Assembly: GCF_001005305.1 (NCBI RefSeq)
Contig: NZ_LBMH01000003.1
Coordinates: forward strand, 62,001 to 126,000
Length of the DNA: 64,000 nt
Reading direction: 5' to 3'
Origin: Kordia zhangzhouensis
Lineage (GTDB): Bacteria > Bacteroidota > Bacteroidia > Flavobacteriales > Flavobacteriaceae
Positions 44,795 through 51,659 of this stretch are shown piece after piece; within the stretch, counting starts at the first letter, position 1; every line of letters starts with the position of its first letter. A program made the translations under genes and the position numbers. A model generated the notes under the pieces. The model ran no database searches, was not told where the DNA came from, and worked only from the letters and a program-made list of their open reading frames with translations.

Positions 44795-45187
44795 TTATTC
44801 TGCTGCTTGTTTTAAAACTTTTTGCACAGCTGTTGCTTTCGAAATTTTAGCATAATCGCTAGCCGTTTGTCCATTACTATCCTTGTAATCTAATTTTGCG
44901 CCATTTTCTAATAACAAAGCAGCAATTTTTGCTCTATTATATCTTGCCGCATACATTAGCGGAGTTTTTCCATTAGATGTTTTATTTACATTTTCTCCAA
45001 ATTCGATCATTTTCTTCACCGTTTCAAAATCACCTTTTGATATTGCGATACAAAATGCATTTACTTTCACAACTTTAGTTACTGTAACTTTGTTTGTTGT
45101 TGTTGGTTCGTTGTTTCCTTCTGTTGCGTTAGCCGTTGTGAATGAAGCTCCTACTATAAGAGCGATCATAAAGATTGTTTTTCTCAT
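44795..45187 (-). CDS. Ankyrin-repeat exported protein
   Basis: A 130-residue protein with a signal peptide (MRKTIFMIALIVGASFTTAN) and two to three ankyrin repeats: FCIAISKGDFETVKKMIEFG, GKTPLMYAARYNRAKIAALL and NGAKLDYKDSNGQTASDYAK. Such small periplasmic ankyrin proteins usually protect against or assist catalase-like or peroxidase partners, or bind toxic partners. No partner is adjacent. It is monocistronic. Confidence 0.87.
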   Translation of the reverse strand: MRKTIFMIALIVGASFTTANATEGNNEPTTTNKVTVTKVVKVNAFCIAISKGDFETVKKMIEFGENVNKTSNGKTPLMYAARYNRAKIAALLLENGAKLDYKDSNGQTASDYAKISKATAVQKVLKQAAE

Positions 45188-45538
45188 AATGATTGTTGTT
45201 TTTTGTAATTGATGATTGTCGATTTTTTATAATTTGATTACACCAAAGAGACGATACTTATCCTAAATTGTTGCAACCAAAATCCAATTATAACACTTCC
45301 TTAACCATTAGGCCTAAAATCTGTTAAAGACATCTTAAAAATCACAATTTTATTAAGAGTTTCTACAGAAATCATTAAGAATTCCTTAATCCATATTTTT
45401 TGACATTTTTACGAAAAAAACATCTTTTTACTGCTAATATGATAAACCTTGATAAAAATAGTTCGTTTTTCTAGTTAGCATTGTGTTATGTAAGCAAATA
45501 GACTTATTTTTATTTTTTAAAAAAGAATCACTCTCAAT
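45188..45538. other. 351-bp intergenic region between the ankyrin gene and gpmI
   Basis: This A/T-rich interval between divergent genes has no credible coding frame on either strand. A TTG at 45481-45483 and a TATTTTTA at 45505-45512 could be an imperfect gpmI promoter. I see no hairpin or repeat worth naming. Confidence 0.4.
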
Positions 45539-47056
45539 ATGAATAAGAAAGTCATGCTAATGATATTGGATGGATGGGGAAAATCTCCCAACCCTAAAGT
45601 ATCTGCTATTGCCAATGCCAATGTTCCTTTTATAGATAGTTTATACCAAAATTATCCCAATGCTAATTTACTCACTGATGGAATGAATGTAGGATTACCT
45701 GATGGTCAAATGGGCAATAGTGAAGTTGGACACATGAATTTGGGTGCAGGACGAATAGTCTATCAAGATTTAGCTAAAATCAATTTAGCCATACAAAACC
45801 ATACGCTTTCTGATGAAATAGTCTTAAAAGAAGCGCTACAACACGCTAAAAATCATGGGAAAGCAGTTCACTTTTTGGGGTTAGTTTCTGATGGCGGTGT
45901 CCATTCGCATATTAATCACTTAGAAGGTTTGTTGACCATAGCCCACAATAAGGGACTTGATAAAGTATTTGTACACGCATTTACAGATGGAAGAGATGTA
46001 GATCCTAAGTCTGGAAAAGAGTTCATTGCTCAAACTGAGCAGTTTTGCAACCAAAATAACGCAAAATTAGCCTCTATCACCGGGCGTTATTATGCAATGG
46101 ATAGAGATAAGCGTTGGGAACGTGTGCAACTAGCCTATAATGCCTTAGTTCATGGACAAGGGACTCTAAGCAAAAATGCGACACAGAGTATTCAAGAAAG
46201 CTATGAAGCAGGCATTACTGATGAATTTATTACACCTATCGTACTAACCGATGATACTAATTTGCCTATTGCTACGATTAAAGCAAATGATGTGGTTATC
46301 TTTTTTAATTTTAGAACAGATCGCGGACGCCAACTAACAGAAGCTTTGTCTCAAAAAGATTTCCCTGAGTTTCGCATGCAAAAGCTTCCACTCTATTACG
46401 TCACAATGACCAACTATGATGCTTCCTTTAAAGAGATTCACGTTATATTCAATAAAGAGAACATCAAAGATACTTTGGGAGAAATATTAGCAATACACGG
46501 AAAGAAGCAAATTCGTATTGCTGAAACAGAAAAATATCCTCATGTAACATTCTTTTTTAATGGTGGACAAGAAACTCCGTTTAAGGGCGAAGAGCGCATC
46601 TTATGCCCTTCTCCAAAAGTGGCTACCTATGATCTAAAACCAGAGATGAGCGCATATGAAATTCGCGATAAAATTATTCCTGAACTCCAAAAAGAAATAG
46701 CAGACTTTATTTGTTTAAATTTTGCCAATCCAGATATGGTTGGACACACAGGTAATTTTGCAGCAGCTGTTACAGCCTGTGAAGTGGTAGATCAATGTGC
46801 GAATGATATCATCACTACAGCTCAAAAACATGGCTATAGTACCATTGTAATTGCCGATCATGGAAATTGCGATACTATGATAAATCCTGACGGAAGCCCT
46901 AATACAGCACATACCACGAATCCTGTACCAATTATTTTGGTTGACGAAGACATCAAACATGTAAAAGATGGCGTGCTGGGCGACATTGCTCCTACCATTT
47001 TACAAATGATTGGATTGCCACAATCTGAATTAATGACGCAACACTCACTTATATAA
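45539..47056 (+). CDS. gpmI: 2,3-bisphosphoglycerate-independent phosphoglycerate mutase
   Basis: A 505-residue cytoplasmic Mn-dependent glycolytic enzyme interconverting 3- and 2-phosphoglycerate. It opens with MLMILDGWGKSP and has the catalytic Ser61 in MGNSEVGHMNLGAGR, DGGVHSHINHL, TDGRDVDP, RYYAMDRDKRWERV and, at the C-terminus, IADHGNCDTM. Length is normal. It precedes a thioredoxin-like lipoprotein by 12 bases, so they may be co-transcribed. Confidence 0.96.
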   Translation: MNKKVMLMILDGWGKSPNPKVSAIANANVPFIDSLYQNYPNANLLTDGMNVGLPDGQMGNSEVGHMNLGAGRIVYQDLAKINLAIQNHTLSDEIVLKEALQHAKNHGKAVHFLGLVSDGGVHSHINHLEGLLTIAHNKGLDKVFVHAFTDGRDVDPKSGKEFIAQTEQFCNQNNAKLASITGRYYAMDRDKRWERVQLAYNALVHGQGTLSKNATQSIQESYEAGITDEFITPIVLTDDTNLPIATIKANDVVIFFNFRTDRGRQLTEALSQKDFPEFRMQKLPLYYVTMTNYDASFKEIHVIFNKENIKDTLGEILAIHGKKQIRIAETEKYPHVTFFFNGGQETPFKGEERILCPSPKVATYDLKPEMSAYEIRDKIIPELQKEIADFICLNFANPDMVGHTGNFAAAVTACEVVDQCANDIITTAQKHGYSTIVIADHGNCDTMINPDGSPNTAHTTNPVPIILVDEDIKHVKDGVLGDIAPTILQMIGLPQSELMTQHSLI

Positions 47057-47068
47057 AACCCAACACTC

Positions 47069-47650
47069 ATGAAAAAAACCTTATACATTTTGATTCTTGT
47101 AAGTTTTATGGCTTGCAAAAATGAAAAGAAAGAATCTACACCTGAAAATACAGCTACCTCTACAGAAGAAACCAACACTGAAGTTTCTTCAGAAGAAGAG
47201 GAAGAAGAACTGCCTATTTTAACAGGGATACAATCACGTACTGCAATTTCTGAAGCGCCATATAATGTTTGGTTTGAACCAACATATGCAGTATATCCTG
47301 TTGACAAAGAATTAGCTACACAAATAAAACCTTTATTTGAAGACGTACATGTAAAAGTTTTCATGGGAACGTGGTGTGAAGACAGTCAGCGAGAAGTTCC
47401 TCAATTCTATAAGATTCTCGATATGATGGACATCAGCGAAAAGAAAGTAGAATTAATTACTGTAGATGAAGATAAAACAACTCCTCAAAACCTTGAAGAA
47501 GGACTAGATATTACAAATGTTCCTACGTTGATTTTTTATCGAAACGGCAAAGAACTGAACAGAATCGTTGAATCTCCCGTAATTTCTTTGGAACAAGATA
47601 TGCTTGATATTTTATCAGGAAAAGACTATAAGCATACCTATGCTGAATAA
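47069..47650 (+). CDS. Thioredoxin-fold lipoprotein with a CxxS motif
   Basis: A 193-residue lipoprotein (signal ending FMAC), with a Glu/Ser/Thr-rich linker (about 22-53) and a thioredoxin domain. The active site reads FMGTWCEDSQ, so the second Cys of the usual CxxC is Ser. Such monothiol forms cannot do the normal disulfide exchange and more often bind partners, isomerise disulfides or act with glutathione-like thiols. A cis-Pro is present (TNVPTLIFYR). It is exposed to the periplasm. Confidence 0.9.
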   Translation: MKKTLYILILVSFMACKNEKKESTPENTATSTEETNTEVSSEEEEEELPILTGIQSRTAISEAPYNVWFEPTYAVYPVDKELATQIKPLFEDVHVKVFMGTWCEDSQREVPQFYKILDMMDISEKKVELITVDEDKTTPQNLEEGLDITNVPTLIFYRNGKELNRIVESPVISLEQDMLDILSGKDYKHTYAE

Positions 47651-47695
47651 CAAAGTATTTCTTTGTAGCTTTGCAGGCACAAAATAGGAAGCAGA

Positions 47696-48106
47696 ATGAT
47701 TGTGAAAGAGAGCTTATTAATTGCCGTAGATTTTGATGGCACTATCGTAGAAGATGCATATCCCAAAATTGGAAGTCCGAAAATCTTTGCATTTGAAACA
47801 CTCAAACGTTTAGAGCAAGACGGACATCGATTGATTTTGTGGACATACCGAAGCGGAAAGTATTTGGAAGAAGCAGTAGCCTTTTGTAAAGAAAAAGGCA
47901 TTACTTTTTACGCTGTAAATAAGAGCTATCCTGAAGAAGTTTATGAAGGAAAACTAAGCAGAAAAATTAACGCTGACTATTTTATTGACGATAGAAATAT
48001 TGGCGGTTTTATTGGCTGGGGAAAAATATATCAACTCCTTACCAACGAAACACCAAATGTAAACCTTAAAAAGAAAAAAGGATTGTTTTCCTTTCTAAAG
48101 AAATGA
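47696..48106 (+). CDS. HAD-like hydrolase, BT_0820 family
   Basis: A 136-residue small HAD phosphatase. Motif I is AVDFDGTIVEDAYPKIGSP; motif II falls in RLILWTYRSGK; motif IV is in YFIDDRNIGGF. This matches the BT_0820-type family conserved in Bacteroidota, whose substrate is unknown. Its stop overlaps the start of map by 4 bases (ATGA). Confidence 0.92.
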   Translation: MIVKESLLIAVDFDGTIVEDAYPKIGSPKIFAFETLKRLEQDGHRLILWTYRSGKYLEEAVAFCKEKGITFYAVNKSYPEEVYEGKLSRKINADYFIDDRNIGGFIGWGKIYQLLTNETPNVNLKKKKGLFSFLKK

Positions 48107-48912
48107 TCATACCTAAAACACGAGAAGAAATTGAGTTGATGCGCCATAGCGCAAATATCGTTTCCCAAACATTGGGAATGATTGCTAGTGAAATTAAACC
48201 AGGTGTTACCTCTTTATATTTAGACAAACTAGCAGAAGAATTTATCCGTGATCACGGAGCAGTGCCTGCTTTCCTTGGGTTATATGACTTCCCTAATAGT
48301 TTATGCATGAGCCCTAATGCGCAAGTTGTACACGGAATACCTAACAACACTCCTTTAGAAGAAGGCGACATTATTTCGGTAGACTGTGGTGCTTTGAAAA
48401 ATGGATTTTATGGAGATCATGCTTATACATTTGCGGTGGGTAACATTGCTCCAGAAACTGAAAAACTTCTACAAGTAACCAAAGAATCTCTATATGTAGG
48501 TATTCGAGAATTTAAAGTAGGTAATCGTGTGGGCGACGTAGGCCATGCCATTCAACAATATACTGAAGCACATGGCTACGGAGTTGTAAGAGAATTGGTA
48601 GGACACGGACTCGGACGAAAAATGCACGAAGATCCAGAAATGCCAAATTATGGACGTCGTGGACGTGGTAAAAAATTTGTAGAAGGTATGGTTGTTGCCA
48701 TTGAGCCAATGATTAATATGGGAACAAAAAACATCAAACAATTACGTGACGGTTGGACTATTTTAACGCGCGATGGAAAACCTAGTGCTCACTTTGAACA
48801 TGACGTAGCTATAATTGACGGAAAACCAGAATTGCTTTCTACTTTCCAATATATTTATGATGCATTAGGCATTGAAAGTAATGAAGAGGAAGAGTTTAAA
48901 CAAAAAGTATAA
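48103..48912 (+). CDS. map: Methionine aminopeptidase, type I
   Basis: A 269-residue cytosolic enzyme that removes the initiator Met from nascent proteins. The five metal ligands are visible: Asp in ISVDCGALKN, Asp in FYGDHAYTF, His in LVGHGLGRKMHED, Glu in VAIEPMI and Glu in AHFEHDVAI. Length is normal for type I. It is translationally coupled to the HAD gene and followed 12 bases later by a methyltransferase. Confidence 0.96.
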   Translation: MIIPKTREEIELMRHSANIVSQTLGMIASEIKPGVTSLYLDKLAEEFIRDHGAVPAFLGLYDFPNSLCMSPNAQVVHGIPNNTPLEEGDIISVDCGALKNGFYGDHAYTFAVGNIAPETEKLLQVTKESLYVGIREFKVGNRVGDVGHAIQQYTEAHGYGVVRELVGHGLGRKMHEDPEMPNYGRRGRGKKFVEGMVVAIEPMINMGTKNIKQLRDGWTILTRDGKPSAHFEHDVAIIDGKPELLSTFQYIYDALGIESNEEEEFKQKV

Positions 48913-48924
48913 GGCTTTACTTTA

Positions 48925-49692
48925 GTGAGAAAACTTTTTAAATATATACTCAATAACATTCCAAGACCTCTTTTAATTAAAATGAGTTATTGGATTCGCC
49001 CAATCATTACACTGGTATTAAAAGGTAATAAATATACCGATCCTATTGATGGAAAAAGTTTTCGATCATTCCTATCTTATGGATATGCAATCAATAGAGA
49101 AAATGCACTGTCTCCAAGCACACTATCCTTAGAACGTCATCGGTTGTTGTGGCTGTATTTAAAAAATGAAACAGACTTTTTTACCAAACCTCAAAAAGTA
49201 TTACACTTTGCACCTGAGCAAGCATTTTATAAACGTTTCAAGAAACAGAAAAATTTAGACTATACTACAACCGATCTTTTTTCTCCTTTGGCAGATGTAA
49301 AAGCAGATATATGTGATTTGCCTTTTGAAGACAATTCATTTGATACCATTCTTTGCAACCACGTATTAGAACATATTCCTGACGATACCAAAGCCATGGA
49401 AGAATTGTATCGCATATTAAAACCAAATGGCATGGCTATCTTACAGATTCCGCAAGATTTGGAACGCAAAAAAACTTTTGAAGATGATTCCATCACCGAT
49501 AAAAAAGAGCGAACTAAAATCTTTGGGCAGTATGACCATGTGCGTGTGTATGGACTCGATTATTTTGACAAACTCAGAAGCGTAGGTTTTACCGTTAAAG
49601 AAGTATCCTATACCAATCATTTCACTCCCGAAGAGATTGAAAGATATTGCTTAATGGAAGGCGAAATTATTCCTGTGTGTTTTAAGAAGTAA
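48925..49692 (+). CDS. Class I SAM-dependent methyltransferase
   Basis: A 255-residue methyltransferase with a GTG start at 48925, the first start codon in the frame after the map stop. An N-terminal helical segment (about 1-90) precedes the SAM domain: LHFAPEQAFYK (motif I), ADICDLPFEDNSFDTILCNH (motif II/III) and the conserved EELYRILKPNGMAILQIPQD. Substrate unknown. It is probably the last gene of the HAD-map-methyltransferase operon. Confidence 0.88.
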   Translation: MRKLFKYILNNIPRPLLIKMSYWIRPIITLVLKGNKYTDPIDGKSFRSFLSYGYAINRENALSPSTLSLERHRLLWLYLKNETDFFTKPQKVLHFAPEQAFYKRFKKQKNLDYTTTDLFSPLADVKADICDLPFEDNSFDTILCNHVLEHIPDDTKAMEELYRILKPNGMAILQIPQDLERKKTFEDDSITDKKERTKIFGQYDHVRVYGLDYFDKLRSVGFTVKEVSYTNHFTPEEIERYCLMEGEIIPVCFKK

Positions 49693-49990
49693 GTAGCAGG
49701 TTTTAGTAATCAACTATGAGATTCTTCCTAAATCTCTCGTTCCCGTAAATTGTAAGCTCAAATACTTCCTTCACAGTAGTATTTCCAAATTGCGATTTGA
49801 ATATAAAATGCCAAATCGGGCGCAGCGAGATTGCTTAAAAAAACACCCTAGTTTCTGCTCTTCTCAAAAGCAACCAACTTGACAAAGATTCATTCTTCCA
49901 TTTATTTTTTTAGAACACTTAAGCAACATTTGATGAAGAGGAAAAATAATTATGCAAAGGTGCTATATTCCATTTGAAAAGCTATAAAAC

Positions 49991-50022
49991 AAAAAAGAGA
50001 ATCTTTATCGTAAAGATTCTCT
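49991..50022 (-). terminator. Intrinsic terminator of a short minus-strand transcript
   Basis: The stem AGAGAATCTTTA/TAAAGATTCTCT has loop TCG. On the minus strand it is followed by TTTTTT. No ORF ends just upstream of it, so it may terminate a noncoding RNA. Confidence 0.85.
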
Positions 50023-50080
50023 TGTAAATAATTAAGAAAGTGATGCTTTCTTCTGTATAAAAAGCCCCTATCCTTTGTTT
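49996..50080 (-). ncRNA. Candidate short noncoding RNA under a LytTR-type tandem site
   Basis: On the minus strand a -7-like TATTTTAG (50087-50094, 7 of 8 matches to TAnnTTTG) lies 29 bases downstream of the tandem site at 50123-50156 and 65 bases before the terminator stem ends. Transcription should start near 50080 and stop near 49996, giving about 85 bases. Inside is a further hairpin (AAGAAAG/CTTTCTT around 50034-50052). The longest ORF is about nine codons. The claim rests only on promoter-terminator geometry. Confidence 0.35.
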
Positions 50081-50122
50081 CGTAATCTAAAATACATGAG
50101 ATGATTTATCAACAATGGCAAT

Positions 50123-50156
50123 AGTTGCTGAAAGTGTTTTTTAAGTTGCTGAAAGT
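50123..50156 (-). promoter_or_regulatory. Tandem LytTR-type binding site, two identical 13-mers
   Basis: AGTTGCTGAAAGT occurs at 50123-50135 and again at 50144-50156, exactly 21 bp apart, in direct orientation. LytTR-family regulators bind direct repeats about two helical turns apart. The site lies 29 bases upstream of a -7-like element on the minus strand. Confidence 0.6.
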
Positions 50157-50243
50157 TGATTTTTGTTTAATTACTCGATACTCCACCTAAATTTCTTAAC
50201 ACGTGTCTAACATATGATTCTTTAGTTGTATTTCGAAATAAAA

Positions 50244-50270
50244 ATCCTGCGATAGTAACTATCGCAGGAT
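50244..50270 (-). terminator. Intrinsic terminator downstream of the 35-codon ORF
   Basis: The stem ATCCTGCGATAG/CTATCGCAGGAT has a 3-base loop TAA, with TTTTATTT on the minus strand after it. It follows a short minus-strand ORF ending at 50294. Confidence 0.8.
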
Positions 50271-50293
50271 AACAGTAAAAACTAAACTATAAA

Positions 50294-50401
50294 TTATTGC
50301 TTGATAAAACGTTTGGTTACTCTAGTCACCGCTTTGTCCCTTATAATTGCACAGCCACAATCTTTAGTACTTCTATTGTTATGTTGCATCGTATAGTTCA
50401 T
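50294..50401 (-). CDS. Small ORF of 35 codons, possible peptide gene
   Basis: ATG at 50401 to TAA at 50294 encodes MNYTMQHNNRSTKDCGCAII then RDKAVTRVTKRFIKQ, with a Cys-Gly-Cys and a basic C-terminus. It sits between terminators at 50453 and 50244 on the same strand, so the interval is likely transcribed on its own. It has no GG leader. The case is that a minus-strand promoter-terminator unit contains just this frame; coding is not proven. Confidence 0.35.
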   Translation of the reverse strand: MNYTMQHNNRSTKDCGCAIIRDKAVTRVTKRFIKQ

Positions 50402-50446
50402 CCATCCAAAAGTGTATTACTTTCTGTAGTATATAAAGTAAGGAGA

Positions 50447-50472
50447 AAAGAAAAGCGAACCGAAGTTCGCTT
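50447..50472 (-). terminator. Intrinsic terminator after the peptide precursor at 50499
   Basis: The stem AAGCGAAC/GTTCGCTT has loop CGAA, and on the minus strand it is followed by TTTTCTTTTCT. It lies 27 bases beyond the stop of the precursor gene. Confidence 0.75.
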
Positions 50473-50498
50473 AAAATTAAACGATTAATACGTTAAAA

Positions 50499-50705
50499 CT
50501 AACATAATCTTGAATCACCACATAATACATTTGTATATACACAATCCAAACCAGCTATTGTCGCAAGCGTATTACAATTATCACCTTCCGTATAAGGAGG
50601 CACATCACAATAAGCAAGAGTTCTAGGAAGTGCTCCTCCATTAACTTCAAAGTTAGAAATAGACTTTTTGTTTAGCTTCAAAGATTTAAGATTTCTTTTT
50701 TTCAT
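50499..50705 (-). CDS. GG-leader Cys-rich peptide precursor next to the LytTR system
   Basis: A 68-residue peptide from the ATG at 50705; an in-frame ATG 19 codons earlier only adds a hydrophobic stretch unlike the sister peptides' starts. The leader MKKRNLKSLKLNKKSISNFE ends with VNGG. The core ALPRTLAYCDVPPYTEGDNC continues to NTLATIAGLDCVYTNVLCGD and SRLC, with five Cys and Thr/Ser residues suited to thioether formation. It is 180 bases downstream of the LytTR regulator gene on the same strand, with a tandem LytTR-type site in the gap and a terminator after it. Confidence 0.75.
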   Translation of the reverse strand: MKKRNLKSLKLNKKSISNFEVNGGALPRTLAYCDVPPYTEGDNCNTLATIAGLDCVYTNVLCGDSRLC

Positions 50706-50822
50706 AATGAATGATTTTACAATTAATAATGCAGTAAATAAATGAAAAAAAACAAGCGTCAAAAAGAAGAGTAATAGACGTTTTATAAAACATCAAGCCT
50801 GAAAATTAATAATTTACGAAGG

Positions 50823-50831
50823 CAAAAAGTA
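50823..50831 (-). promoter_or_regulatory. Likely -7 element of the peptide gene at 50705
   Basis: The minus strand reads TACTTTTTG, one base longer than TAnnTTTG, 24 bases below the tandem LytTR-type site at 50855. The distance to the peptide ATG implies a leader of about 110 bases. Confidence 0.35.
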
Positions 50832-50854
50832 TGCAGCATGCTGTATATATTGCT

Positions 50855-50888
50855 AGTTGCTGAAAGTAGGTTTTGAATTGCTAAACTA
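50855..50888 (-). promoter_or_regulatory. Tandem LytTR-type binding site upstream of the peptide gene
   Basis: AGTTGCTGAAAGT at 50855-50867 is followed 21 bp later by AATTGCTAAACTA at 50876-50888 (8 of 13 matches, 8 of the first 10). The second half overlaps the stop codon of the LytTR regulator gene. Confidence 0.6.
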
Positions 50889-51641
50889 GCATCCAATGTT
50901 TTGAACAATAGCTAAGAACTCTTCTTTTTTGTCTTTAGAAATTGAAACCGTTTGATTATTATCCATAACAATATATCCTCCATCTTTTTTGATATATTCT
51001 TTAATGAATTTTAAGTTGATAAGATATGAACGATGTGGTTTGTAAAAAACAGTTACTTTTTCTAGAAGAGATACAAAATGTTTTAGAGGTTTACTGACTA
51101 AGATTTCCGAGTTATTGATTGTCGTAATTTTGGTATACATTCCATCTGCTTCGAGCAAAATAATCTCATTGAAGTTTACAAATTTGAAACCGTCTGAAAA
51201 TGGCAGTCCAATTTTATGAAAGTTTGAAGAAGCTAGACTTTGTTTGAGTTCTTCTAGTTTTATGTTGATTTGTGATTTGCCTATATGTGCCATTGCTTTT
51301 TCTACAGCATTTAGTATTTGTGTAGCACGTACTGGTTTCAAGAGATAATCAATAGCAGACAACTCAAAGGCTTTAATTGCATATTCGCTGTATGCCGTAG
51401 TAAAAATGATTTCAAAATTGAACTGTTCTTTTCCTATAAAATCAAGAATTTCTAGCCCCGAATGTTGTGGCATTTCTATGTCTAAAAATACAATATGTGG
51501 TTGTTCTTTTTTGATGAGTTCTACACCTGCTAACAAATCTTCTGCTTCATATATTTTTTTTATGTTAGGGCAATTTTCATCAAGCAACACATGTAGTAAG
51601 TTTCTAGCTTTACGCTCATCATCTATAATTAATGCTTTCAT
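50886..51641 (-). CDS. LytTR-family response regulator of the peptide-linked system
   Basis: A 251-residue regulator. The receiver domain has DDERKARN at the start, phospho-Asp in IVFLDIEMPQHSG and Lys in YLLKPVRATQIL. The C-terminal LytTR domain has FKFVNFNEIILLEADGMYTKI and the HRSYLINLKFIKEYIKKDGG beta region. It lies 18 bases downstream of its kinase gene. Tandem copies of a 13-mer at 21-bp spacing around this locus are the likely targets, including the kinase promoter (autoregulation). Confidence 0.95.
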   Translation of the reverse strand: MKALIIDDERKARNLLHVLLDENCPNIKKIYEAEDLLAGVELIKKEQPHIVFLDIEMPQHSGLEILDFIGKEQFNFEIIFTTAYSEYAIKAFELSAIDYLLKPVRATQILNAVEKAMAHIGKSQINIKLEELKQSLASSNFHKIGLPFSDGFKFVNFNEIILLEADGMYTKITTINNSEILVSKPLKHFVSLLEKVTVFYKPHRSYLINLKFIKEYIKKDGGYIVMDNNQTVSISKDKKEEFLAIVQNIGC

Positions 51642-51659
51642 GGTTTTTTGGTTTTTTAT

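Larger units (their letters stand above)
49693..50498. other. 806-bp region with three short minus-strand transcripts' terminators and a tandem binding site
   Basis: No large coding frame is present. On the minus strand three intrinsic terminators (49996, 50244, 50453) delimit short intervals. One interval holds a 35-codon ORF (50294-50401), another a LytTR-type tandem site (50123-50156) followed by a predicted 85-base RNA. The portion 49693-49990 shows nothing I can assign. The plus-strand frame at 50297-50488 opposes the small ORF and has no support. Confidence 0.5.

Noticed and set aside
50297-50488. A plus-strand ORF of 63 codons near the peptide cluster
   Set aside because: It lies antisense to the small minus-strand ORF and across a terminator hairpin; its composition is not protein-like and it has no promoter support.
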